Below, piece after piece: positions 22,671 through 33,628 of a stretch of 64,000 nucleotides of DNA. The DNA lies in the NCBI RefSeq assembly GCF_047496725.1, contig NC_132984.1, positions 7,645,001-7,709,000 on the forward strand. Direction: 5' to 3'. Positions within the stretch are counted from its first letter, which is position 1; every line of letters starts with the position of its first letter. The translations under genes were made by a program, and so were the position numbers. The notes under the pieces are model-generated. The model worked only from the letters and a program-made list of their open reading frames with translations, made no database searches and was not told where the DNA came from. This DNA comes from Anoplolepis gracilipes. Its lineage: Eukaryota > Arthropoda > Insecta > Hymenoptera > Formicidae.

Positions 22671-25600
22671 GTCAACATTAATCAAGTCGTGTCAAATTTT
22701 GCTAAAATTTTTTATTAATATATTAACCTATTTATTACGTCATAATTACCTATTAGTTAAAACTATTTCACCGCAGTAATATTTACCAAGACTAGATTAT
22801 TATAACCAATCTTTTTTTTCAGTGTATTTATATAATTTACAAATTACCTGAGGTATGCAATTTAGGCGCTTTACCTTGTATACGTACATACATATGTATG
22901 TATCGTTGTATCTATATCATCATTACAATTTCGTCGCCTGATATTGCGCTCGAAACCGTGTTCTATGAAGCATTCATCAACTACCAGTAGTATTTAGTAT
23001 ACTACCGTATACTAAATACTACTATTGTAAATAAGAATCTGACAGAAAAATCAAGCTTTTTAAGACCTAAAAGATTTATAAGTTTAAAAAGAAATTATAT
23101 TTAATGCATTACTTTTATCTTGACGTTCTAAAATAAATACAATTCTATTTTTTTTAATGTTGCATTTTATTGATTAATACGTGCAAGCAATTTTTCGCGA
23201 GTAACTCCGCGACTATCATCGAAACAACCATTACAAAATTTCAGTACTTTCTGTTTTGAAAATTATATAAAAAGCAATAAGAAACAATTAATGAAAAACA
23301 ATTACAACAGTTAATGAAAAGATATAAGAAAACGGAATACGTCGACTCAGTGTCGTTAAAACATAATTGCTAAAAATTAAAAAAATATAACAAAAATTAT
23401 CGTTGTAAATATGTGCATAAAAATGAACTAATATATAATAATTACAACATTACATTACAGTACCTGCAAATACCGAATAAAATATTTACTATAAATTGTA
23501 AAGGTTTTAGTAATAACTGTTAAATTTAAAAAAATGATGTATGTATTCTCATGTTGAACATAATTAAAGACAATAATAAAGATATTTTTTTTATTGATTA
23601 AAAAAAATTAAATATGTAAAAAATATGTATAAAACAATTAATTAAATCCAATTTAATATTATAGAATAATGATCATAAGTAATAATGATTTTTTTCTGGC
23701 CAATTACAGATAAATCATGTTAGAAAATGTGTAAAATTTCTCATATAAATGAATCAAATACATTCGCAACATTTTTGCTAAACCATGAAATGTAATTTTA
23801 TATATTTTAACATATTTCTTGTAATAATTTTAAATATACATAAGTATACAATAAAATTTTAACATGTACTCTCAGAGAAAAATGAATGATACTCTATTTT
23901 CAGAATTGCTTTGAAAACGGTCGAACAAAATGAATATCTTGATTCGGCTTTCTGTACTCACACTTTCTTCGATTCGTTTAAAAACTTTGTAACGATCCAA
24001 ATTATCGTACCATTTAACAATCACTACCGTATCACCACACTTTTATCATTTCGTACGTTTCACCAGTTTTTTTGTCCAACTTATAATAAAATTTAATATT
24101 GTTGCACAGAATATTTTTTCGACAAATGCTAATAAAATATTGTCAAATTTAATCTCAAAATTAACGACGCAAAGAAGCTACCGCCTTAAAATTTTAGGTG
24201 GTCAGCTGAAGAAAATATCATGTTTAATAATGCAACCAGTAATTAAAATAATAAAGGAAAAAATTTTTAAAAATTAGTCGCAGCAGATTCTGGGCAAACT
24301 ATATACGCATATTTCAACTTATTATATGTTTATTTATTTTTTTTTACTTTATTTGCAAAAATGGAATACTTATAAAAAAAGTATAAAAATACTAATCTTA
24401 CAATTAGCAAGATACATATATGTAATATAGAGAAATGAAATCTCATCTGATAAATTAAACAAAGAAAAAAAAGGAAAGGCAGATTATAACCAAAAAATGT
24501 GTTATTCTTATCAGAAAAGATTTTCTTTTCAAAGAGAAAATCGAATGATACAAAAATACAATAATAAAATTTTATTTTAACCAAATTCTTGTATAAAATA
24601 AAAAAAATATATATTTGGATATTAATATTTATTTTAATTGAACAATAAAAAATTATTGTATTTATTTAATAATAGCTTTGTTTCAAGTTAATAAAATATT
24701 TACTTCGAAAAATAATTATTCTAATATTAAAAACAACTTTTTTTTAAAAATAAATGATTATTCTAGATAAATAAAATTAATATTTCGTGAAAATAGAGGA
24801 ATAAGAGTTCTTATCAAAAAAGATATCTTCATTTAAAAGCGTAAATTTTTTTCTGTCAACTCTTATTTATATAGCAAACAAATAATGAAATTCAATTTAA
24901 TATTCTCTCAGTTAGAGTGTCACAATTAATAGGATTCAAAAAATATTTAGAATAAATTTGTGTTTATAATGAATATGTGGTAGACTTGCAAATATATATA
25001 AACTTATAAAATTCTTGAAACAAATAAATACTTCTAGAAAATAATTTTTTAAAATTTAGTAACGAATTACTTTTTAAAAGTAACAGTAACGGTAACGCGT
25101 ATAACTTTTAAAAGAACTAAAGTTCCCAATTCTGAATATAATATGCATTTTTCTATATATGATATATGTACAACTTACATATCTCTTTCATACTTGCAAA
25201 ATATATTTTTAGATAAAGAATTTCTCCAAACATTTTATGTACTAATAAATATACATAATTAAAATATTAAAGACTTCAAAAAACTTAATGCAAAAAGCTA
25301 GTTGTTATAATAATTTTCACAAATTTTTTAATTATTTAATACAAGATTTGAATAATAATAATAACTTTTCTTTATTACCGAGCAATTAGAATATTGCGGT
25401 ACAAATATGATAATGAATAAATAGGTATACATATGTATATTTTAATAAGTATTTCCTAATTTAATTCAAAAGATTTTATATTGTTATAACAATTAATATT
25501 AACAAATGCGAAGGTCAATAAACAAAAAGAGTACAAATATGGTACACAACATATGTAGAACGAAAAGTCACAATAAAAAGTCAAAATACGTCAAAATGAC

Positions 25601-25699
25601 AAAAATGTTAAAAAAATTTTTGTAATCATATTCTAGTCTTTTTAACGTTATTTGACTTTGCACTTTGACATTTCTGTTCTGTTAAAATAACAAATATTT
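22671..25699. other. Long AT-rich stretch without genes
   Basis: No coding region is supported. Notable only are a 16-bp-arm perfect hairpin at 22986-23023 (agtagtatttagtata / tatactaaatactact) and scattered microsatellites. The short ORFs at 23911 and 24330 (minus) have no recognisable features. Confidence 0.5.
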
Positions 25700-25860
25700 A
25701 AAAAATAGATTCTTACCTGCTCGCGAGAAAAGTCTCTGTCTCTGAAATTACCTGGCAGAATTTGTATTTTTCAGCCTAGTACCAGAAATACTATAGCAGG
25801 ATAGTAATAATTTGCTCCTCAATGTGCTCGCACCATAAAGTTGAGAGGAATCACCTTTAA
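25700..25860 (-). pseudogene. Possible heme-peroxidase exon relic
   Basis: A minus-strand open stretch contains GDSSQLYGAS, which looks like the conserved D-S/G-SQ/A-YG motif of animal heme peroxidases. It is followed by about 30 residues, a stop, and a GCAG|GTAAGA donor at about 25720. The rest does not match well and no neighbouring exons were found. Weak call. Confidence 0.2.
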
Positions 25861-26329
25861 ACAAAGAAAATATTATATTATAGTAATACTATAGTAAAAT
25901 TTAAATACTATTTCCACAAAATGTTTATGATATAATATCAAGAAATATTTCTATAATGTTTTATATGTAAGTATCTGAATGCGAACATTAACCGTTTATG
26001 TTACCTCTCTAAAATTTTTCTGTATACATCTCTAAAACAATTCACGTTACAAAGAAACATTATTGAAACGTATTAAATACGTTACTTTGTATAGTGGGTT
26101 ATTCCTTTAATTTTTAATTTTCTTTTTGGAGTAATAAATAAATAATATATATTTCTAACAGTTTATAATAATATGCATTTATAACAATTTAGTTATAGAA
26201 ATCTCGTAAAGGAATGCAAGAAAAAAAAAGAAACTGAGAACAAAGAAGGAAAGCCAATTGAAAAAAAATTTACAAATTTTCAGTTGCGGCGGAAAAACAT
26301 TTTTAAGAGATGACATCATCCCTCATTTA

Positions 26330-26922
26330 TACATATAAAACGGCTTTTTCTTTTCTCGCTATATCTCGCTAATTTCTCGATTACCTTATCCAAATACGTT
26401 TATGCGCAGAATAATGAGACGAATCAATTGATGTAAAAAGAAACACATAGTTATCTTTAAGAAAAAATCTGAATTTGCAAGTAGCAGTTACACATTTTTA
26501 CTTTAATATAATTATGTGTTTTAACTATGCTAATTGATTTGTCTCGTTATTCTGTGCATAAAAGTATTAGGGTAAGATAATCGAAAAATAAATATTTTAC
26601 GAGATATCTTGTATTTTATGTCAAAATATTGCAACTTTGAAGCCTTATAACTCGAAAAGTGTTTAATGAAAAAACATTTTATCATAGTGTTTTGGAAAGC
26701 TCTCGAAGTCAGCTACAAGAATATGTAACAAAAAATAGAGGGTGCCATTTAAAAAAACTGAGGTGATTTTCACGTGACCTTTAAATGACTCTTCAAGGTC
26801 AGACCAATGGTACCATCTTATGGCCCCCTCGAAACCATACAACTTTTGCCTGAAACATTTTTCTCTCCCAGGCTTGGTTTTCGAAATATTCGACTGGAGG
26901 AATTAAAGTGGGACACCCTGTA
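26330..26922 (+). mobile_element. Non-autonomous mariner-type repeat
   Basis: The right end, aagtgggacaccctgtata, resembles mariner-group termini at a TA target. Inside, 26377-26435 and 26528-26586 form an imperfect inverted repeat (tctcgatta..cttatccaaatac and its complement). 26647-26922 is shared with the diverged copy at 3843-4104. No transposase. Confidence 0.5.
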
Positions 26923-26923
26923 T

Positions 26924-26955
<32 letters not shown>

Positions 26956-26957
26956 GA

Positions 26958-27034
<77 letters not shown>

Positions 27035-27079
27035 TATGTATATGTATATGTATATATACATATACATATAGTTAAAAAA
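26923..27079. repeat. (TATG)n/(TA)n microsatellite
   Basis: Mixed tatatg and ta repeats directly after the terminus of the preceding element; they produce spurious Tyr/Ile/Met ORFs on both strands. Confidence 0.9.
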
Positions 27080-27346
27080 GTGTCTAATACTATTTTTTGA
27101 TCCGATGAATAATTTCGCCGCAATTAATTATTGTAATCAGTCAATCAGTGCGGAGCTACAAGAGGAAGTCGGGGGCGAAGCGCGCGAAGTGATCTTATTA
27201 TGCATTTTAAAGTACATTAAAAACCATAAAACTTTTATTTGAAACTTTTTTTTAATATTTTACCGTTTTGACGGTATTTATTCAAAAATATAAAAACCGA
27301 TTTTTCTCAAGAAGGTATTTCATCCCCTTAACGGCCGTATGGGCAA

Positions 27347-27506
27347 TTTAATAATTAACAAGGATGAAATTATATATAACAATAATACTAAAAATAAATA
27401 AAAAAATAAAAATAAATAAATAAAACTTTTATAGAACAATTTCAAAAAGAAAGAATCTAAAAAACTGGCAGTTTTATTTTGTCGCTATATTGCGCCATTT
27501 ATGATT
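27347..27506 (+). repeat. Direct repeat, copy 1
   Basis: 160 bp nearly identical to 28926-29086: atttaataattaaca, the a/t-rich block, and ggcagttttattttgtcgct through gcgccatttatgatt. The two copies bracket the tRNA-containing insertion and its flanks. Confidence 0.9.
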
Positions 27507-27755
27507 TTTTATATGAGCATATAAAAAAATGTGTCTCCTATTTTGACCTAGACTACAATATATTCAAAGCGCATTAAAATCAGAGAGGGACACTTCCATA
27601 CTTTTCCTTGTAAGATATGTATATATCTGAAAAATGGAGAATGTGTTCTAAATGCTTTTTAGTTAGTGGAACTCCTAGATACGATATAAATTAAAACAAG
27701 TTCCTTGTATATAATATGTGGTGGAGAATATTTTCTATTGATTCAATTTGTATAA

Positions 27756-28443
27756 ACATGATAAGTTATACTCGGCGATGTGAGCCCATGCGCGGATGTT
27801 GATGCGTAAAGAAACTGCGTAAAGAAATTAATTCTTTTCACGAAAGAATTTTTAATTAATACCCAGAGCACATATTTTCTAGATTCTCATTTTTGAGACC
27901 CCTAAAAAACCCGCTCTATAACCCCCCAAAGAGATGTAGACGAGAAAAAATATCGGGGCGAAGTCGCTGAATCGGGAAGTATAACTTATCATGTTTGTAA
28001 ATATTGGAGCCGAATATAATTTCAAATCATTTGAAATCACGCGGGGCTGAAAAATCGCGTTCTTCGATTTATCTATCAGGAGGTTTATATAAACAAATAG
28101 ACGAGTGAAGTATCGGTGTGGGGCTGAATAGCTCAGTGGTAAGAGCAGTCGCCCGGCAAGCGAAAGACTCGGGTTCATTTCCCGATTCAGCGACTTCGCC
28201 CCGATATTTTTTCTCGTCTACATCTCTTTGGGGGGTTATAGAGCGGGTTTTTTAGGGGTCTCAAAAATGAGAATCTAGAAAATATGTGCTCTGGGTATTA
28301 ATTAAAAATTCTTTCGTGAAAAGAATTAATTTCTTTATGCAGTTTCTTTACGCATCAACATCCGCGCATGGGCTCACATCGCCGAGTATAACTTATCATG
28401 TTTGTAAATATTGGAGCCGAATATAATTTCAAATCATTTGAAA
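27756..28443 (+). mobile_element. Inverted-duplicate insertion carrying a tRNA-like sequence
   Basis: The insertion is flanked by a perfect 13-bp duplication, tcaatttgtataa (27743-27755 and 28444-28456). Structure: a minus-oriented body copy (about 27760-27976), a 62-bp tail piece, a unique ~85 bp, then a plus-oriented unit of tRNA-like head (28122-28192), body (28193-28395) and the same tail. Left and right bodies are near-perfect inverted copies. A related locus at 42266-42500 (minus) carries the flanks joined without the insertion. A truncated third copy of head plus body is at 44079-44360. This fits a retroposed tRNA-derived repeat. Confidence 0.75.
28122..28192 (+). tRNA. tRNA-like gene or SINE head, anticodon loop CCGGCAA
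   Basis: It folds as a cloverleaf. Acceptor GGCTGAA/TTCAGCG has 6 of 7 pairs. D-arm is GCTC-AGTGGTAA-GAGC. Anticodon arm GTCGC-CCGGCAA-GCGAA has 4 of 5 pairs. Variable loop is AGAC, and the T-arm is TCGGG-TTCATTT-CCCGA. The A box (TAGCTCAGTGGTAAGAGC) is intact; the B box has TTCATTT where the 44-kb copy keeps TTCGATT. U33 is missing and the deduced anticodon would be GGC (Ala). A T6 run follows about 12 nt downstream. More likely a mobile tRNA-derived head than a working tRNA. Confidence 0.5.
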
Positions 28444-28456
28444 TCAATTTGTATAA

Positions 28457-28925
28457 GTTTTTATAGACATTCGAGGGCGAATTAAAAATGAACTTCCGTC
28501 AATACTTTCCCTAACAAAAGAAGAGATGAATATGAAGAAAGCATAAGTGACAAAAATAAAAAAATATTACATGAAAAAGTTACAATTAACTATAAATTAA
28601 TAAAAACAGTTAACAGACGATGCAATTAAAAACATGTTAAATGCAAAAAATAAGGTGTTAAAATTTTTTTACTAATTATTTTATCAACAAATTTTTTAAA
28701 TTTAAAATAGTGTAAATTTGTGTCATATAATGAGAATCGACAAAGAAATTAAGAGGACAACATTTACACAAACCATCATCTGTGTTTAGTAACATATCTG
28801 TATTAAAACTGTGTTTAATACATAACAATACTTAGCAAACAGTGTTTCATATTCTTTTCCAATAGATAAAACAAATAAAAGTTCGAAATTGATGGTTTCT
28901 TATTTATACTTACATTAACAGTATT
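28457..28925. other. Flank of the insertion, AT-rich
   Basis: 28444-28568 is homologous to the reverse complement of 42266-42390 (attgacgg and ctaacaaaagaagagatgaata words). The remainder is AT-rich with no gene. Confidence 0.6.
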
Positions 28926-29086
28926 ATTTAATAATTAACAAAGATGAAATTATATATAACAATAATACTAAAAATAAATAAAAAAATAAAAATAAATAAA
29001 TAAAACTTTTATAGAACAATTCCAAAAAGGAAGAATCTAAAAAACTGGCAGTTTTATTTTGTCGCTATATTGCGCCATTTATGATT
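28926..29086 (+). repeat. Direct repeat, copy 2
   Basis: Near-identical partner of 27347-27506. After it the two loci diverge. Confidence 0.9.
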
Positions 29087-30519
29087 CGCGATTTCGTTTG
29101 TCTGACTCTAGATTCATGTTCAGTGCTCTCAAAAACTTCTATGATTAATTCTAAAAATGAAAAATCTAAGGAACTAACGAATTTAGGTAATCAACCGCCA
29201 TATTAGATTCGCCATTTGAATCTTATTATTCTGGTGACGGATTCGTAATCGATGATCTCGAGAACTTGTATATACATATATGTATGCAGAGATGCGAATT
29301 TCATGATAAATTGAGCAAGTGTTGATAGTTTTTTTTTCTAATTTCGTGAACATATCATTGAATAAAGAATATAAAGGCCCCCGCACAATCACAAATATAA
29401 AGAACAAGGAACAGATATTAGCGATTAGGAATAAGGAATAAGGAATAAAGAACAGTTCAATAAGAAATATAAGCGATAGATGTCATAGATTGTACATATG
29501 TAACCTGGAAAAGTCAATTCAGTTGAGGGAAAGCGATTTAATTTTGATTTTGAAATATGGATAGCGTGAGTAGTTTATTATGAGCAAGTCTGAGTCTACA
29601 AATGATAGGTTTCATGTTATTAATAAAGAGAAAAAACAATAAAAGATGGAAATCACGACGTTGGTGGGTTCGTCCTGTAAATCTTTATCGAGATGTGTTT
29701 GGGCATTTTAGAACATTAATTCAAGAATTAAAAAATGATGAAGAGTTGTTTTTTCGGTACACAAGAATGTCATTAGAAGTTTTTAATAAATTATTGACGA
29801 AAGTTTCACCATTTTTGTTGAAAAATAGCAACAGAAAACCGTTGCCTCCAGAACAGCGTTTACTGATAACATTAAGGTATAAATATAAATATACAATATA
29901 TACAGGGTGTCCCATAATTCGCGAACCACCCGTTACGTGCAGGTAGAGTAGGTTAAACTGAGTAGAAAAGTTATGTGCCATTTTGAAATTTTCGCAATAG
30001 TTAATAAGATATTAATTATAAGAGATCAGCCAATCGACGCCCGGCAAGAGCGCGCCGGCGAAGCGGGCACGAAGAAGCCTCCCACTGTTACTCGATACTA
30101 GGCGCGCCGGCGAAGCGGGAGGCGGAACGCTCTGCATTGACAATCTGAAGAGTCACACACATAGTGCGCGCTTCGTTTAATGGCGTCTGACTTTTTCAGT
30201 TGTCAGTATGTACGAGCGGCGTGCAAAAATGTTAGAAATAAATAAATAATAAATAATGAAATAATGAATATTAGAGCAATAGAAATTATTTTAAAATAAT
30301 AAAATCGAAAAGACTTTGTTATACAAATACAAATTCGAAATATGAAAGGCTATTAATAAAAAGTTTGAAAGCCCTTTATACCCGAATTTGTATTTGTATA
30401 TCAGAGTCTTTCCAATTATTATTATAAAATAATTCTTAATTATAATATTTAACATTTATTCCTAGTTTTCTCTATTGTGCTCAGAGACTAACGCTGAAGT
30501 TTTGCATCGAAAAATTATT

Positions 30520-30551
<32 letters not shown>

Positions 30552-30724
30552 TCCCCTCTCTCTCTCTCGTACGCGCGCACGCAGCAAATTAATAAAAATA
30601 TAAATAAATTAAATAAATAAATAAAAAATGTGCTATCGTTTCCTCACCACCTTGCGGTAGATAGCAAGGCGCATTTTTTTTATAGTGGTATCCCCAATAG
30701 GTCTAATCCACTCATTATTTAAAG

Positions 30725-31944
30725 CTAAAATTGTTCGAAGTGCCTTCCTCGTTCTCGTACACAGAGTTCGGCCCTTCGAATAATATTGCGCGTCGCGCGA
30801 TACGCCATATCCGGCGTGATGGTATTTAAAGCTGCGAGAATTGCTTCTCGCATTTCCGCTTCTGTACCATTACGCCGGTGTTCGACCAAATCTTTAATAT
30901 ATCTTCATACAAAATAATCTAATACATTTAGATCTGGCGATCGCGGCGGCCAGATGATTGGGCCACCTCGACCCATCCACCTGTCCGGATAATGCGCGTT
31001 TAAAAATTCGCGTGCCTGTCGCGAAAAATGTGCAGGTGCCCCGTCGTGCTGGAAAATTAGTTGCGCTCTTGCGCGGAGGGGAATATTTTCCAAAAGTACA
31101 GGCAATTGATTTTGGAGGAAATTTGTATATGCTTCTCCATTTAAACGAGGTGGTAGAAAGTAGGGACCAATCTGAAAATTGCCGAAATAAATAATTTAGT
31201 GAAGCTGCAAGAAAAAATTTTTTTAGATTACTCTGTAAATTTATTACTTACGATTTCGTTCGCCGTTATTCCTGCCCATACATTAATTGCCCAACGATAG
31301 TGAAAAGCGTGTTCTCGAATGGCGTGCGGATTTTCTTCCGCCCATAATAAAAAATTACGTCTATTAAAAATACCGTTGGGCGTGAAGGTGGCCTCATCGG
31401 TCCATAGAATGCGGTCGGGAAAAGAATCATCCCGCTGACATTGTGCAAGAAACCCTGTGCATGTTTCGCCGACTATTAATATTTATTAAAAATAACAGGA
31501 AAATACATTAAATAAATAAATAAAAATACCTTCACAAAAATAGATGCGTGGTTCTCGGTCTCTCGGCAAAAGTTGCTGTACTCGTTGAAAATGAAATGGA
31601 TGTAATCCATTTTGGCGCAAGATACGATGCACTATGTTTCGCGAGAGACCAAGCATCCTAGCCAAACAGCGCACACTAATCTGAGGATTATCCTCCACTG
31701 CTCCGAGAACCCTCTCCTCATCATTTACACCATACTGCATTGGTGCACCAGCAGTTTGGCGATTTGCTACCAAAACTCCCGTTTCTCGTGCGCGTTGTAT
31801 ACACCTTAAAATCACTAAGTGATTGGGATGTCGTTCACGCTCGGGAAATTGCTCCGCGTACAAACGCGCCGCGGCACGTGTATTTTTCCCGGCCATTTCG
31901 TACGTGATAATCATATCCGTATATTCCACGGCAGTATAACTCAT
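30725..31944 (-). pseudogene. DD41D transposase, left arm copy
   Basis: Mirror copy of the right-arm gene. Exon 1 is 31944-31530, exon 2 is 31454-31252, exon 3 is 31171-30725. It shares the same in-frame TGA (at 30907-30905) after LDYFV. Residue differences from the other arm include NTRAAAR for NARAAAR and GLHPFHF for GLRPFHF. Sharing the nonsense codon means the duplication or gene conversion happened after the mutation, or that both copies tolerate it. The gene reads away from the palindrome centre. A DUF4817-type helix-turn-helix N-terminal region and a DDE domain are both present. Confidence 0.85.
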
Positions 31945-32199
31945 TTTCGTACGACAATATTTCTTGCGAAACGTACACGTAGGAGACTGAGCAACGGGGT
32001 TAATGTGGAGTAACAAATAAATCGAAAAATTGAACGTTGAATTTTGTTTTCTATTTGCTTCAAACGTTGGTGCCGCGCGACGGCTTGTCTTTCACATCTA
32101 AGGAATACCGCCGCGCGATACATAAAGATAAGATACTCCACATTAGTAGTTGCTCAGTCTCCTACGTGTACGTTTCGCAAGAAATATTGTCGTACGAAA

Positions 32200-33419
32200 A
32201 TGAGTTATACTGCCGTGGAATATACGGATATGATTATCACGTACGAAATGGCCGGGAAAAATGCACGTGCCGCGGCGCGTTTGTACGCGGAGCAATTTCC
32301 CGAGCGTGAACGACATCCCAATCACTTAGTGATTTTAAGGTGTATACAACGCGCACGAGAAACGGGAGTTTTGGTAGCAAATCGCCAAACTGCTGGTGCA
32401 CCAATGCAGTATGGTGTAAATGATGAGGAGAGGGTTCTCGGAGCAGTGGAGGATAATCCTCAGATTAGTGTGCGCTGTTTGGCTAGGATGCTTGGTCTCT
32501 CGCGAAACATAGTGCATCGTATCTTGCGCCAAAATGGATTACGTCCATTTCATTTTCAACGAGTACAGCAACTTTTGCCGAGAGACCGAGAACCACGCAT
32601 CTATTTTTGTGAAGGTATTTTTATTTATTTATTTAATGTATTTTCCTGTTATTTTTAATAAATATTAATAGTCGGCGAAACATGCACAGGGTTTCTTGCA
32701 CAATGTCGGCGGGATGATTCTTTTCCCGACCGCATTCTATGGACCGATGAGGCCACCTTCACGCCCAACGGTATTTTTAATAGACGTAATTTTTTATTAT
32801 GGGCGGAAGAAAATCCGCACGCCATTCGAGAACACGCTTTTCACTATCGTTGGGCAATTAATGTATGGGCAGGAATAACGGCGAACGAAATCGTAAGTAA
32901 TAAATTTACAGAGTAATCTAAAAAAATTTTTTCTTGCAGCTTCACTAAATTATTTATTTCGGCAATTTTCAGATTGGTCCCTACTTTCTACCACCTCGTT
33001 TAAATGGAGAAGCATATACAAATTTCCTCCAAAATCAATTGCCTGTACTTTTGGAAAATATTCCCCTCCGCGCAAGAGCGCAACTAATTTTCCAGCACGA
33101 CGGGGCACCTGCACATTTTTCGCGACAGGCACGCGAATTTTTAAACGCGCATTATCCGGACAGGTGGATGGGTCGAGGTGGCCCAATCATCTGGCCGCCG
33201 CGATCGCCAGATCTAAATGTATTAGATTATTTTGTATGAAGATATATTAAAGATTTGGTCGAACACCGGCGTAATGGTACAGAAGCGGAAATGCGAGAAG
33301 CAATTCTCGCAGCTTTAAATACCATCACGCCGGATATGGCGTATCGCGCGACGCGCAATATTATTCGAAGGGCCGAACTCTGTGTACGAGAACGAGGAAG
33401 GCACTTCGAACAATTTTAG
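32200..33419 (+). pseudogene. DD41D transposase, right arm copy
   Basis: Exon 1 (32200-32614) starts MSYTAVEYTDMIITYEMAG and continues with a DUF4817-like helix-turn-helix (ARLYAEQFPERERHPNH). It ends at GAAG|GTATTT. Exon 2 (32690-32892) has the first catalytic Asp in RILWTDEATFTPNG. Exon 3 (32973-33419) has the second in FQHDGAPAHFSRQAR and the third in SPDLNVLDYF, 41 residues later, which is the DD41D (rosa-like) spacing. Both introns (75 and 80 bp) have GT-AG ends and fit in phase. A TGA at 33237 replaces the codon after LDYFV, where W is usual. Beyond it the frame stays open to 33419 (RRAELCVRERGRHFEQF). Otherwise intact. Confidence 0.85.
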
Positions 33420-33589
33420 CTTTAAATAATGAGTGGATTAGACCTATTGGGGATACCACTATAAAAAAAATGCGCCTTGCTATTTACCGCAAGGTGGTGA
33501 GGAAACGATAGCACATTTTTTATTTATTTATTTAATTTATTTATATTTTTATTAATTTGCTGCGTGCGCGCGTACGAGAGAGAGAGAGG

Positions 33590-33628
<39 letters not shown>

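Noticed and set aside
25550..25680. A MITE suggested by gaacgaaaagtcacaa and gactttgcactttgacatttc words
   Set aside because: The inverted pairing is too imperfect to define ends, and no duplication is visible.
26807..27123. Overlapping ORFs on both strands rich in Tyr, Ile and Met
   Set aside because: They translate the TATG/TA microsatellite and the end of a mariner-type repeat.
28122..28192. A functional tRNA-Ala gene
   Set aside because: U33 is missing, the acceptor and anticodon stems each have a mismatch, the B box is mutated relative to the 44-kb copy, and the sequence is part of a dispersed repeat. Kept as tRNA-like only.
27347..29086. LTR retrotransposon bounded by the 160-bp direct repeats
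   Set aside because: The repeats do not start TG or end CA, no primer-binding site or polypurine tract follows, and the interior has no gag-pol.
31612..32325. Several ORFs antisense to the DD41D transposase exons
   Set aside because: They are mirror shadows of the two palindromic copies; only the spliced transposase frames show conserved motifs.
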